Shown: positions 7,795-17,563 of the stretch, in pieces
Layout: each line of letters opens with the position of its first letter
Numbering within the stretch: position 1 is the first letter of the stretch
Source of the DNA: Prevotella sp.
GTDB taxonomy: Bacteria; Bacteroidota; Bacteroidia; Bacteroidales; Bacteroidaceae
Assembly: GCA_017556145.1 (NCBI GenBank)
Contig: JAFZCU010000212.1
Location: 1-42,063 of the forward strand
DNA length: 42,063 bases
Reading direction: 5' to 3'
Position numbers and translations under genes: made by a program
Notes under the pieces: model-generated
Told to the model about the DNA's origin: nothing
Databases searched by the model: none
Seen by the model: the letters and a program-made list of their open reading frames with translations, nothing else

Positions 7795-10401
7795 ATGAAA
7801 ACTATTCTTAAAAAAACTATCATTACGTGTGCTGCTGGTCTCTTTACGATGACCGCTTATGCACAATTGTCAACCAATCCTGACAAGTTTTTGGGTAACA
7901 TTACGACAAGCTATCAAGTACGCTCAGATTTTTCTTCACTTTGGAACCAGATTACTTGTGAGAACGAATCTAAGTGGGATGCCATTGAACCCCAACGAGG
8001 CAACTTTACCTTTGGTAATTCCGATAGGGCGGCCAACTATGCTAAGCAACATGGTTTTCCTTTCAAATATCATACCCTGATCTGGGGCGGCCAATATCCT
8101 TCGTGGATGAACAATCTTTCCTTAGTAGAACAGAGTAAGGCCCTTGAAGAGTATTTTGACGCTGTGAGCCAACATTATCCTGATATCGATATGATTGACG
8201 TGGTGAACGAGGCTGTCCCGGGTCACAATCCGGCACCCTACAAGGCTGCCTTGGGCGGTGATGGAAAAACGGGCTACGACTGGATTATCAGAGCTTTCGA
8301 GATGGCCCATGAACGATGGCCAAACACAATTTTAATCTATAACGACTACAATTCTATCCGCTGGCAAAAAGATCAGTTTATTACGCTTGTCTCAACATTG
8401 CGTAATGCTGGTGCGCCAGTTGACGCTTATGGATTACAGAGCCACGAATTAACGGATATTAGCCTTCAAGACTGTACAAATGCGTTAAAGGATCTTGACG
8501 ATAAGCTTAAAATGCCTATGTACAGCACGGAGTTTGACATCGGCACAGCAGACGACCAACAGCAATTAAAACAATATAAGAACCTTATTCCCCTGCTTTG
8601 GGAAAAAGATTATTGTGCAGGCATCACGCTCTGGGGCTATATTTACGGTGCCACTTGGACAACAGACGGAAACTCTGGTCTTATCAAAAATGGCAAGGAT
8701 CGTCCTGCAATGACATGGCTTCGTGAATATATGGCTTCTGATGCCGCCAAGAACGCCAAGAGTCCTTTTCCTGGTATGAAGAGACGCATGGGTGTGTTTG
8801 TGACGCCATTGGAACAGAAAATTGTCAAAGGCGATGTCCTGCCTATCAAGGTGCGTACTTTTATCACCGATGCTTATAAAGCAGAAAAAGAAGACATTGC
8901 CATCGAAAAGGTGGAGCTATATTGCGGTTCTGACCTAATTGCTTCAATGACAGAGGAACCCTATGTGACAGAATACACCACCACGACTACTGGCAAGCAA
9001 GAATTTAAAGCCATCGTTTACATGAACGATGGAAAGACCTATGAGCGTTACGCCAGCGTCACTGTACTCAATTCTACAGCAAAACGCGAACCCTATAACG
9101 GGACTGCATCTGTACTGCCTGGCACGATCATTGTGGGAGAATATGATAATGGCGCCTCAGGGGTAACATACAACAAAGCCTCACGCAATGCGACTTCAAC
9201 TACTCAAGATGGTGGATGGATGGAGTATTCTGTTGATGTGAAAGAAGACGGACTCTACTCCTTCGATGCTGAAGTTGCTTCAACAAAGAGTGGCTGTACC
9301 TTCCATTTGTCAGAGTATTCTCTCGACGGTCTGCAGTTCTTAACTGATATGATAGAAGTTCCCAAGACAAGCAGCAATACAGACTTTCAGACGATGCATT
9401 TTGCCCTTAAAAAAGAGCTGACAGCTGGACGTCACAGGCTCTGCCTGAATATCGACAAGGGTGGCTTCTATATCAAGAGTCTCACCTTCCACAAAGATAG
9501 TCAGGACGAAAATATAGAGGTTAGTTTCTCTGAAGACAGTCCTGTGGCCATTCTTGGAGGCGAGAAAGCCACCATCACAGTGAATGCATCTTCGAAGACC
9601 AGTACTATTGCCAATGTAAAGGTGTATGTGAACAATCTGCTGATAGCCACACTGACTGAGGCACCTTACACCATAGAATATGAACCCGCTGAGCAAGGCC
9701 GTTATACCGTTGTGGCCATCGCTACTGATGTTAATGGTATGTCAAAGACGGCAACATATACCCTGAATGTCAATCCTAAGCGTGAGCCGTTTGCCAAGAC
9801 AGGAGCCTTCTCTATTCCTGGAACAGTGCAGATGGAGTTCTACGATAAGGGAGGCGAAAGTGCTGCTTATCATGATAATGATCCGGAGAATCAGGGTGAT
9901 GCAAATTACCGTTCCTCAGATGGTGTGGATATCGTTAATGGTAATGGTGGCAAAGCCATCGGTTATACGAATACTGGCGAGTGGGTGGAATACACGGTCA
10001 ATGTTAAAGAAGCAGGTACATACGACTATAAGGCCACTGTTTCTTCGGGCACCACAAATTCCGGTTTCTCCATCAACTTGAATGAAAACGGTAAGATCAC
10101 AAAGCTGGCGGATGTCAAAGTTCCGCAGACTGGCAGTAATGACTGGGGTACCTATACGACTGTATCGGGAACCTTCAGCCAACCTTTGGCAGCTGGCGAA
10201 CAGATTCTTCGTCTCACAATCACTGGATCCAGTTGTAACATCGACAAGATTCAATTCAGTATAAATACATCAGGCATCAATGGTGTGACAACCGATGAGT
10301 CGTCGTCTGATGATGCACTTTACAACCTCTCTGGCCAGAAGGTGAATGCCAACTATAAGGGCATCGTCATCCAGCGTAACAAGAAACGGTTGAGCAAATA
10401 A
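7795..10401 (+). CDS. Secreted GH10 endo-1,4-beta-xylanase with Ig-like and CBM6-type modules
   Basis: 868 residues. Signal peptide 1-23 (cleavage after AYA). GH10 catalytic domain about 25-318 with acid/base Glu139 (DVVNEA), nucleophile Glu246 (YSTEFDI), and substrate-site motifs [12 protein letters not shown] and HTLIW. Then an Ig-like domain (about 330-427), a carbohydrate-binding-like domain (430-565), a second Ig-like domain (572-660), and a CBM6 (661-822) with the signature [20 protein letters not shown]. The last 30 residues ([18 protein letters not shown]) are the strand-rich tail common on secreted proteins of this lineage. It should cleave xylan backbones outside the cell. The frame is open 49 codons upstream, but the ATG at 7795 is fixed by the signal peptide and the promoter. 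Catalytic residues are intact. Confidence 0.95.
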   Translation: MKTILKKTIITCAAGLFTMTAYAQLSTNPDKFLGNITTSYQVRSDFSSLWNQITCENESKWDAIEPQRGNFTFGNSDRAANYAKQHGFPFKYHTLIWGGQYPSWMNNLSLVEQSKALEEYFDAVSQHYPDIDMIDVVNEAVPGHNPAPYKAALGGDGKTGYDWIIRAFEMAHERWPNTILIYNDYNSIRWQKDQFITLVSTLRNAGAPVDAYGLQSHELTDISLQDCTNALKDLDDKLKMPMYSTEFDIGTADDQQQLKQYKNLIPLLWEKDYCAGITLWGYIYGATWTTDGNSGLIKNGKDRPAMTWLREYMASDAAKNAKSPFPGMKRRMGVFVTPLEQKIVKGDVLPIKVRTFITDAYKAEKEDIAIEKVELYCGSDLIASMTEEPYVTEYTTTTTGKQEFKAIVYMNDGKTYERYASVTVLNSTAKREPYNGTASVLPGTIIVGEYDNGASGVTYNKASRNATSTTQDGGWMEYSVDVKEDGLYSFDAEVASTKSGCTFHLSEYSLDGLQFLTDMIEVPKTSSNTDFQTMHFALKKELTAGRHRLCLNIDKGGFYIKSLTFHKDSQDENIEVSFSEDSPVAILGGEKATITVNASSKTSTIANVKVYVNNLLIATLTEAPYTIEYEPAEQGRYTVVAIATDVNGMSKTATYTLNVNPKREPFAKTGAFSIPGTVQMEFYDKGGESAAYHDNDPENQGDANYRSSDGVDIVNGNGGKAIGYTNTGEWVEYTVNVKEAGTYDYKATVSSGTTNSGFSINLNENGKITKLADVKVPQTGSNDWGTYTTVSGTFSQPLAAGEQILRLTITGSSCNIDKIQFSINTSGINGVTTDESSSDDALYNLSGQKVNANYKGIVIQRNKKRLSK

Positions 10402-10426
10402 GTTGCCTGAAAATATATATTTAGGA

Positions 10427-12493
10427 ATGGAGAACAAGACTTTTAAGCGTACGACAGTGACGTCGGCGCTGCCCTATGCGAATGGCGGCGTACATATCGG
10501 CCACTTGGCCGGTGTGTATGTGCCCGCTGATATCTATGTGCGCTATCTGAGACTGAAGAAGCGCGAGGTGCTGTTTATCGGAGGTTCTGACGAGCACGGT
10601 GTACCCATTACAGTGCGTGCCCGCAAGGAAGGTATCACACCTCAGGATGTAGTCGACCGCTATCATAAGATGATTAAGGACTCTTTCGAGGAGTTCGGTA
10701 TCTCATTTGATATCTACAGCCGCACTACCAGCGAGACACACCATAAGTTTGCAGCCGAATGGTTTAAGAAGCTCTATGACGAGGGCAAACTGACAGAGGA
10801 AACAACTGAGCAGCTCTATGACGAGGAGGCAAAGCAGTTCTTGGCAGACCGCTACGTTACAGGAGAATGCCCTCATTGCCACAACGAAGGAGCCTACGGT
10901 GATCAGTGCGAGAAGTGCGGACGCGACCTTTCGCCTACAGAGTTGATTAATCCGAAGTCAACCATCTCTGGTTCTACGCCAGTACTGAAGAAAACCAAGA
11001 ACTGGTATCTGCCTCTGAACGAGTATCAGGATTGGCTGAAGCAGTGGATTCTCGAGGAGCATAAGGAATGGCGCCCGAATGTTTATGGACAGTGTAAGTC
11101 TTGGCTTGACATGGACCTCCAACCCCGAGCAATGACACGCGACTTGGACTGGGGTATTCCTGTGCCCGTGCAGGATGCAGAGGGCAAAGTACTCTATGTG
11201 TGGTTTGATGCCCCTATCGGTTATGTGTCGAATACGGTCGAGTTGTGCCAGAAAGAGCCCGAGAAATGGGGCAACTGGGAGAAATGGTGGCAGGATGAGG
11301 ATACACGTCTGGTACACTTCATTGGCAAGGACAACATCGTGTTCCACTGCATCATCTTCCCTGTCATGATGAAAGCCCACGGTAAGTATATCATGCCTGA
11401 TAACGTGCCAGCTAACGAGTTTCTGAATCTCGAGAATGACAAGATTTCTACTTCTCGCAACTGGGCCGTATGGCTCCATGAGTATTTGGTAGATATGCCA
11501 GGCAAGCAGGATGTCCTACGTTATGTATTGACAGCTAATGCGCCTGAGACCAAGGACAACAACTTTACCTGGAAGGACTTTCAGGATCGCAATAACAACG
11601 AACTCGTGGCTGTTTATGGCAACTTCGTGAATCGTGCCCTCCAGCTCACCAAAAAATACTGGAATGGTGTGGTACCTGCTTGTGGCGAACTTCTCGACGT
11701 CGATAAGTCTGCTCTTGAGGAATTCAAGGATGTCAAAGAGAAAGTGGAGGCGCTGCTGGAGCAGTTCAAGTTCCGCGATGCGCAGTTCGAGGCGATGAAC
11801 CTGGCCCGTATCGGTAACCGCTATATCACAGAGTGTGAGCCTTGGAAGGTTTGGAAAACTGATCCCAAGCGGTGTGAGACCATCCTGAATATCTGCTTGC
11901 AGTTGACAGCCAATCTTGCCATAGCCTTCGAGCCATTCCTGCCATTCAGCAGTAAAAAGCTTCGTGAGATGCTCAATATCGACAGCTTTGAGTGGGAACA
12001 GCTGGGTAGCACAGATCTGCTGAAAGCCGGCCACCAGTTAGGTGAGCCTGCTCTGCTCTTCGAGAAGATCGAGGACGATGTGATTCAGAAACAGCTCGAC
12101 AAGCTCGCTGCTACAAAGAAGGCCAACGAGGCAGCTGCTTACAAGGCTGCCCCCATTAAGGATACGGTAAGTTTCGAGGATTTTGAGAAACTTGATATTC
12201 GTGTCGGTCTGGTAAAGGATTGCCAGAAAGTGAAGAAGAGCAAGAAGCTCCTTCAGTTCACCATCGACGATGGCTCAGGTACTGATCGTACCATCTGTTC
12301 TGGTATCGCAGCCTTCTATGAGAACCCAGAGGAACTGATTGGCAAGCGCATCCTCTTTGTAGCTAACTTTGCTCCTCGCCAGATGATGGGCATCGAGAGT
12401 CAGGGTATGATTCTCAGTGCGGTCGATGCCGACGAGAGTCTCAGTGTGGTTACAACGACGAAGGATGTCAAGCCTGGCAGTCAGGTGGGGTAA
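10427..12493 (+). CDS. metG: Methionyl-tRNA synthetase with C-terminal tRNA-binding domain
   Basis: 688 residues. Class I signature HIGH at 23-26 ([11 protein letters not shown]), a zinc knuckle with Cys148, Cys151, Cys161 and Cys164 (CPHC...CEKC), and a KMSKS-equivalent that reads KISTS (339-343). The anticodon-binding helical domain follows, then a lysine/alanine linker and an OB-fold tRNA-binding domain (about 582-688, [11 protein letters not shown]...) as in E. coli MetG. It charges tRNA-Met in the cytosol. The ATG at 10427 is preceded by TTAGGA; a TTG at 10403 would add eight odd residues. It follows the xylanase by 25 bases without a visible promoter. Its last 26 bases overlap the convergent fusion gene. 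Confidence 0.95.
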   Translation: MENKTFKRTTVTSALPYANGGVHIGHLAGVYVPADIYVRYLRLKKREVLFIGGSDEHGVPITVRARKEGITPQDVVDRYHKMIKDSFEEFGISFDIYSRTTSETHHKFAAEWFKKLYDEGKLTEETTEQLYDEEAKQFLADRYVTGECPHCHNEGAYGDQCEKCGRDLSPTELINPKSTISGSTPVLKKTKNWYLPLNEYQDWLKQWILEEHKEWRPNVYGQCKSWLDMDLQPRAMTRDLDWGIPVPVQDAEGKVLYVWFDAPIGYVSNTVELCQKEPEKWGNWEKWWQDEDTRLVHFIGKDNIVFHCIIFPVMMKAHGKYIMPDNVPANEFLNLENDKISTSRNWAVWLHEYLVDMPGKQDVLRYVLTANAPETKDNNFTWKDFQDRNNNELVAVYGNFVNRALQLTKKYWNGVVPACGELLDVDKSALEEFKDVKEKVEALLEQFKFRDAQFEAMNLARIGNRYITECEPWKVWKTDPKRCETILNICLQLTANLAIAFEPFLPFSSKKLREMLNIDSFEWEQLGSTDLLKAGHQLGEPALLFEKIEDDVIQKQLDKLAATKKANEAAAYKAAPIKDTVSFEDFEKLDIRVGLVKDCQKVKKSKKLLQFTIDDGSGTDRTICSGIAAFYENPEELIGKRILFVANFAPRQMMGIESQGMILSAVDADESLSVVTTTKDVKPGSQVG

Positions 12494-14306
12494 CAAGGAG
12501 TCTTAAAGCCTTCACCAAACGCGTATTGTCTTCGTGATTACGAACGGCAATACGCATATATTGGCGATGTGGATCCAGACCTGGTTTCAGACTGCAATCG
12601 CGCGTCAGGATATTATGCTGGCGCAGCATATAGATCACAATCCCATTGGCGGTATAGGGAGGCAGCACCTCGCAGAGGAAGTAATTGGCCTGTGACGGCA
12701 TCACACGAAGGAAAGAAATCGTACGCAGTTGTTGTTCGAAATCAGCTCGTTCAGTAACAAACTTCTCACAGGCTTTTTGGTAATCTTTCTCATGCTTGTT
12801 GTAGATCTGCATAAAGAACTCAGCGAAGGAGTTTAGGTTCCAGATAGACGCCTCCTTCTTGATACGCGCTATCAGTTCCTTATCAGCAGAGGCGAGGATA
12901 CCTAAGCGCAGACCTGGCACACCATAACTCTTGGAGATACTCTTCATCACAGCCATGTGGGGATAAGCCTCCAAAGTTTCGTCAGAAAGCAGTGAACTTG
13001 TTGCATAGTCTGTACAGAAGTCAACGAAACTCTCATCAACCACCAAGCGGATACCTTGCTCTTCGCACCAGGCAGAGAGTCTCAGTACGTCTGTCTTGGA
13101 AATGAAATTGCCAGAGGGGTTGTCTGGATTGATAAGCATCAGTTGGCCAATACCTTTGCCGGCAAAGAATGCCATCAGATTATCAACTGTATAGCGGTAG
13201 TCTTCATTCTGTGGAACAAACGTCACCTGACAGTCTTTGTCGTAGCGGTTAGGATATTCCTCAAACGTTGGGCGTATGAAACCAATCTTACCTTTAGTAT
13301 CCTCCATCAGGATTTTAATGAGTTCTGCAGCGCCGTTACCAGGCACGATATATGGTTCGCTCACGCCAAAGCACTTGCTGGCAATCAGCGTGTTCACCTT
13401 CATTCCAGAGGGATATTCCGTGAGCAGGGTATCAAAATTATGGCGCAGTTCGTCCTTCATCCGTTTGGAGGGGAAGAAAGGATTCACCAGATAGCAGAAA
13501 TCCAGCATCTGTGGGAAGCGCCAGAAACCACCATAGCGTCCATAATACTTCCGCAAGACATCCTGGTCGTTGGCAAAAATTGCCTCAGCAATATCGAGAT
13601 CCTGTTTGTCATCGATCTCATACCACCGCTCCCGACCTATTGGCAGGGCCTTCATATTGTGACTGTCGAGCATAGAGATGATACGCAGCACGTTCTCGTA
13701 ATACTCATTGTTGCCAACTGCTTTCGTATAGGCATCGAGGAAAGGCACGTATTTTTGCTGCAGAAACGCCTGACTGAATTTATAGATATTGACGGTCTTG
13801 TAATAACTGTCGACATCAGCATAGTCGAAGGCCTCTTTCGAAATGAAGTTCACGATATGCTGCTCTTCATCAAGGCGCACCATCGTCCCGTCCATCCACG
13901 ACTCATATTTGGCCACAAGCGCCAGATTGGGATAGGGATTTTCAAGAATCATCGGGAACAGACGGTCGCTGAAGATGAGGTCGCTCTCTATCAAGAGGGT
14001 GTCATCTTCCTGCAACTGCTCTTTTACCATCGAGAGCGAATAGATATTGTTGGTCTTGTCGTAGATGGGGTTTTCGGCATACTCGATCTTCAGCTGCTCA
14101 TCGTAGCGATGGCCGATATAGTCTATCAGTTTCTGTCCCTGATGGCCCACCACAATGATGACACGGTTGAGTGAGAGACCCGACAACTGTCCGAGCAAAC
14201 GGTCTATCAGTCGCACGCCGTTCACGGGGACCATACATTTGGTATTCTCCTTTGTCAGTTCTCCGAGTCTGCGGCCCATTCCTGCCGCTAAGATGATTGC
14301 TTGCAT
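12468..14306 (-). CDS. Fusion of a LicC-like nucleotidyltransferase and a CobD/HisC-like PLP enzyme
   Basis: 612 residues, two enzymes in one chain. Residues 1-245 are a nucleotidyltransferase with [20 protein letters not shown] and ESDLIF, close to the choline-phosphate cytidylyltransferase type. Residues about 265-605 are a fold-type I PLP enzyme: NPDNPSG (393-399), Asp424, PLP lysine Lys459 in [14 protein letters not shown], and phosphate-binding Arg467. [12 protein letters not shown] resembles threonine-phosphate decarboxylase CobD more than a typical aminotransferase. It lies 21 bases downstream of licD in one operon. Inference: the chain makes and CTP-activates a small phospho-amine (for example ethanolamine phosphate from phosphoserine, or a phosphonate) that LicD attaches to a glycan. 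Simple aminotransferase activity remains possible. Confidence 0.82.
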   Translation of the reverse strand: MQAIILAAGMGRRLGELTKENTKCMVPVNGVRLIDRLLGQLSGLSLNRVIIVVGHQGQKLIDYIGHRYDEQLKIEYAENPIYDKTNNIYSLSMVKEQLQEDDTLLIESDLIFSDRLFPMILENPYPNLALVAKYESWMDGTMVRLDEEQHIVNFISKEAFDYADVDSYYKTVNIYKFSQAFLQQKYVPFLDAYTKAVGNNEYYENVLRIISMLDSHNMKALPIGRERWYEIDDKQDLDIAEAIFANDQDVLRKYYGRYGGFWRFPQMLDFCYLVNPFFPSKRMKDELRHNFDTLLTEYPSGMKVNTLIASKCFGVSEPYIVPGNGAAELIKILMEDTKGKIGFIRPTFEEYPNRYDKDCQVTFVPQNEDYRYTVDNLMAFFAGKGIGQLMLINPDNPSGNFISKTDVLRLSAWCEEQGIRLVVDESFVDFCTDYATSSLLSDETLEAYPHMAVMKSISKSYGVPGLRLGILASADKELIARIKKEASIWNLNSFAEFFMQIYNKHEKDYQKACEKFVTERADFEQQLRTISFLRVMPSQANYFLCEVLPPYTANGIVIYMLRQHNILTRDCSLKPGLDPHRQYMRIAVRNHEDNTRLVKALRLLVTPPDCQA

Positions 14307-14327
14307 ATGATTGGTGTTATAGTTTCT

Positions 14328-15110
14328 TTATAAAATGTAGGCCTCGAACTGATGGGTTACCCGCTCCTCAGGAGGAGGCAGTGTCATATAGTCACCATAA
14401 GTTCGCTCCAGATAGTCGTGATAGCCTACCATAGTCTTGTACATCTTTCCCTCGAACTCGATATCGACAGATGAGGCGATATCCTCAGCAGGGAAACAGC
14501 CTTTCAGTTTCGGTCCCGCCTCAGTCATGTTACATACCGTCTTGGTAGGATGTGTTAAAATGATAAGGCTCCTGATCCTGCCCTCTATCTGTCTGACAGA
14601 CAGAGGCCAGTGCTTATAGACCCAATAGGCCAACCGCGATTGCAAAGGATTGCTTTTCGAAATCTTGCAGCGGCGAATCTTGTACAGCAGTTTCTTTTTC
14701 TTGAAAACCTGCTCACGCTCTTTTGGGTCATCTGATACGTAATCCACAGGGAAGATGTCCATATAAACCCCAATCTGATAACCCTCCGTTTCTTTCTCCA
14801 CCATCAGGGTTTGCTGGTCAACCACCTTGGCAAATGTATAATAATAATGGGGTTCTGTCTGTGGGTTGATAACACGATAGCGACCAGTCTCATCGCAATA
14901 CGTCTGAAGGAATTGCTCATAATCCTTCCGAGGCATATAAATGTCGATATCGTCATCCCAGGGGATGTACCCCTTGTGACGGACGGCACCTATCAACGTT
15001 CCGCTCGAAAGGAAATAGGTCAATCCGTGTGCCTCGCAGAATCGGTGCACATTGTCCAGAATACCTATCTGGATTCCGCGTAACTGGTTAATATCTGTTA
15101 TCTGTTTCAT
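14328..15110 (-). CDS. LicD-family phosphotransferase
   Basis: 260 residues. The LicD core is clear: SSGTLIGAVRHKGYIPWDDDIDIYM, where the DDDID aspartates belong to the nucleotidyltransferase-like metal site, then VYMDIFPVDYV. Family members transfer phosphocholine or a related phospho-alcohol from a CDP carrier to cell-surface glycans. The downstream fusion gene probably supplies the activated donor. A start at 15170 would place the promoter's -7 box inside the gene, so ATG 15110 is used; the mRNA then has almost no leader. Divergent from the flippase gene. The acceptor glycan is unknown. Confidence 0.88.
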   Translation of the reverse strand: MKQITDINQLRGIQIGILDNVHRFCEAHGLTYFLSSGTLIGAVRHKGYIPWDDDIDIYMPRKDYEQFLQTYCDETGRYRVINPQTEPHYYYTFAKVVDQQTLMVEKETEGYQIGVYMDIFPVDYVSDDPKEREQVFKKKKLLYKIRRCKISKSNPLQSRLAYWVYKHWPLSVRQIEGRIRSLIILTHPTKTVCNMTEAGPKLKGCFPAEDIASSVDIEFEGKMYKTMVGYHDYLERTYGDYMTLPPPEERVTHQFEAYIL

Positions 15111-15111
15111 T

Positions 15112-15174
15112 CTGCGTGCAAATTTACTCAATTTGTTTGGAACATCAAACAAAAAGTAGTATTTTTGCACGCAG
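15112..15174. promoter_or_regulatory. Mirror-image divergent promoter for licD and the flippase gene
   Basis: An 11-bp inverted repeat (CTGCGTGCAAA at 15112-15122, its complement at 15164-15174) overlaps both -7 boxes: TAAATTTG on the minus strand (15126-15119) and TATTTTTG (15160-15167). -33 boxes: TTTG on the minus strand at 15149-15146 (19-base spacer) and TTTG at 15136-15139 (20-base spacer). Start codons at 15110 and 15177 lie just past the -7 boxes, so both mRNAs should be almost leaderless. Confidence 0.85.
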
Positions 15175-15176
15175 AT

Positions 15177-16613
15177 ATGGAGAATTTAAAGGATAAGACG
15201 GCCAAAGGCATTGCTTGGGGAGCCATCAACAATGGTGCTACTCAAGTGCTGAATCTCGTGTTTGGCATCTTTTTGGGACGTTTGCTTTCTACAGATGATT
15301 ATGGTATCTTAGCCTTAATAACCATTTTTACCCTCTTGGCAGGATGTCTTCAGGCCGCAGGCTTTTCCCAGGCTTTAGCCAATCTTAAGACGCCCACTCA
15401 GCGTGATTATAACGCTGTGGCGTGGTTTAACATTCTGGCAGGTATCTCCATGTATGTCTTGCTATTCTTCTGTGCGCCTTTGATTGCCCGATTCTTCGAT
15501 CAGCCATTGCTGACAGATGTTTCCCGTCTGGCTTTTCTTACGATACCTATCTCTGCCATAGGAATCGTGCCTAATGCCAAATTGTGGATAGAGTTGCGCA
15601 ATCGTGAACTGGCCATTGCTGCCATCGTTGCCCTACTCACCTCCGGATGTTGTGGCGTATGGATGGCTTGGAATGGCTGGGGATATTGGAGTCTGGCCTG
15701 GCAACAGGTTATCTATATTATTGTTGCCACCATCATCAAGTATTACTATACTCACTGGATACCTACATTGCCCGTTGATTTCAAGCCTATTCGCAGCATG
15801 TTCCGCTTCTCGTCGAAAATGCTGATCACAAACATGCTGACGGTTATAAGCCAGAATGTGCTAACGTTTATCTTTGGTAAATTATTACCAATCTCGACTG
15901 TTGGTCTTTTCACACAGGCCAACAAGTGGAACACCATGGGCAGTTCTTTTGTTTCCAATACGATGGCACAAGTGGCCCAACCCGTTCTGGCCAGCATCAA
16001 CGACGAGGAAAACCGTCAGGAGCGTGTCTTCCGAAAGATGCTGCGATTTACCTCGTTCCTGTCGTTTCCACTGATGATAGGATTGGCATTGGTAGCCTAT
16101 GAATTCATTATGTTAACAATAGGTCCCACCTGGGAGCGATGCGTTCCTCTCCTTCAGATACTCTGTATCGGAGGAGCATTCCTCCCCTTGCATACGCTTT
16201 ATCAGAATTTCATTATCAGCCGTGGCAGGTCCGATCTTTATCTCTGGATGGTAAGTTTGCAGATTATACTTCAAATTGGTATTACGCTCAGTTTGTCCTC
16301 ACAGGGTATAACCATCATGGTGGCAGCTTTTTCGATACTTAACATCCTTTTCACGTTGTGCTGGCATTTCGCTATGAGACGAGTTCATCCGTTGGCAACA
16401 TCTGAAGCATTGAAGGATACCATACCATTTGCCCTGATTGCAGCCTTTTGTATGATAGTAACCCATTATGCCACGCTTTGGGCTGATATGCTCTGGTTGA
16501 GGCTCTGCCTGCGAATCATCATGGCAGCAGTTCTATACCTCGGCATTATGAAGCTGCTTCATGTCAAAACACTGGAAGAGTGTCTTTCTTTCATAAAGAA
16601 GCGTTTTTTATAG
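15177..16613 (+). CDS. Polysaccharide flippase, Wzx/WzxC type
   Basis: 478 residues with about 12-14 membrane helices. The start KTAKGIAWGAINNGATQVLNLVFGIFLGRLLS followed by DYGILALITIF is the pattern of WzxC/MOP-superfamily flippases, which move lipid-linked glycan units across the inner membrane. Start ATG 15177 follows the -7 box at 15160-15167 by 9 bases; a TTG 12 bases earlier is inside the promoter. Together with licD, the fusion enzyme, GT2 and the acyltransferase it suggests a surface glycan assembly region, though no polymerase is recognised here. Its 3' end overlaps the convergent GT2 gene by 55 bases. Confidence 0.88.
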   Translation: MENLKDKTAKGIAWGAINNGATQVLNLVFGIFLGRLLSTDDYGILALITIFTLLAGCLQAAGFSQALANLKTPTQRDYNAVAWFNILAGISMYVLLFFCAPLIARFFDQPLLTDVSRLAFLTIPISAIGIVPNAKLWIELRNRELAIAAIVALLTSGCCGVWMAWNGWGYWSLAWQQVIYIIVATIIKYYYTHWIPTLPVDFKPIRSMFRFSSKMLITNMLTVISQNVLTFIFGKLLPISTVGLFTQANKWNTMGSSFVSNTMAQVAQPVLASINDEENRQERVFRKMLRFTSFLSFPLMIGLALVAYEFIMLTIGPTWERCVPLLQILCIGGAFLPLHTLYQNFIISRGRSDLYLWMVSLQIILQIGITLSLSSQGITIMVAAFSILNILFTLCWHFAMRRVHPLATSEALKDTIPFALIAAFCMIVTHYATLWADMLWLRLCLRIIMAAVLYLGIMKLLHVKTLEECLSFIKKRFL

Positions 16614-17551
16614 AACCATTTGGTTGAAAGGAACGCAAATCTCAGAAGCGCGGTTGTCTTCTTGTGGGCAAACAAACCATGCAAGATACGGAAGAGCAGA
16701 TGTTGTGGCTTATAGGAAAGAACCTCTGTAATATCTCTTTTTGTAAATCCTGCTTTAAGAGCCTGATGATAGGCATTAAGCATTCCGATTTCCATCGCAA
16801 AAAGGTAATTGTCTTTCAAATCGTTTTTTTTGAAATAGACCCATAATTCCTGGTTTGCCTTCAGCAGTGACAACACATGCTTTGCAGAAAGATGGTTCGC
16901 AAAGGTACTGGCCGATGAGTCATCCCTATAATAATAGGTAATGTCTTCTATATTTGAAATGCTATTTGCTGCATGAATGAGTCTTGGTGTAAGCGCCAGA
17001 TCCTCCGCCATATTGATGTCCTCCACAGAAGAGATTTCATGTTCAGTATACAGGTTCCTGCGTATGAGCCGTGCCCAGATATGAGGCAATAGGGTGTTTT
17101 GAATCAGCATCAGTTTCAAACAACCATCCTTGTCGAAGTGTGGCTCCCGGTGGGCAATCATTGTCCCGTCCTCGAATAGCGACGCATATGAACTTGATAT
17201 GATATCCGCCCCTGTCTCTTGTTGTTTGGCAACCAGTTTCTCTACGGCATCCAACGCCAGATAATCATCACTGTCGACATTCATGATGAAATCACCGGTA
17301 GCTGCCTCAAAAGCCGTTTTACGTGCTGCCCCCAACCCTCTATTGTGTTCGTGATGAATGATGTTGACCTGGTTTTGTCTTTGAGGATAGTTTGCCAGAA
17401 CATGCTGAAGAACTGTTACACTATTATCCGGGGTGCAGTCGTCAACGAAGATATATTCAATATCATTGTACGTTTGCTCAAAAAGGGTTTCTGCACATTG
17501 TGAAATGTACTTCTCAACACCATATATAGGAACTAATATTGATATCTTCAT
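16559..17551 (-). CDS. Glycosyltransferase family 2
   Basis: 330 residues. GT-A fold: MKISILVPIYGVEKYISQC, the first Asp pair in IFVDDCTPDNS, NRGLGAARKTAFE, and the metal-binding NVDSDDYL (DxD). ED at 193-194 (NMAEDLALTPRL) is the likely catalytic base region. It transfers a sugar from a nucleotide donor to a growing glycan at the inner face of the membrane; the sugar is unknown. Last gene of the yicC operon, 12 bases after the HAD fusion gene. The final 55 bases run into the convergent flippase gene, adding a basic tail (KKRFFMKERHSSSVLT). Confidence 0.9.
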   Translation of the reverse strand: MKISILVPIYGVEKYISQCAETLFEQTYNDIEYIFVDDCTPDNSVTVLQHVLANYPQRQNQVNIIHHEHNRGLGAARKTAFEAATGDFIMNVDSDDYLALDAVEKLVAKQQETGADIISSSYASLFEDGTMIAHREPHFDKDGCLKLMLIQNTLLPHIWARLIRRNLYTEHEISSVEDINMAEDLALTPRLIHAANSISNIEDITYYYRDDSSASTFANHLSAKHVLSLLKANQELWVYFKKNDLKDNYLFAMEIGMLNAYHQALKAGFTKRDITEVLSYKPQHLLFRILHGLFAHKKTTALLRFAFLSTKWFYKKRFFMKERHSSSVLT

Positions 17552-17563
17552 AGACTTATAAAA

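Noticed and set aside
7841-10401. Polysaccharide utilisation locus around the xylanase
   Set aside because: No SusC/SusD pair or hybrid two-component sensor nearby; neighbours are a symporter and metG.
13056-14174. 372-codon open frame antisense to the nucleotidyltransferase/PLP fusion
   Set aside because: Covers a gene with two clear catalytic domains; no promoter, no recognisable motif.
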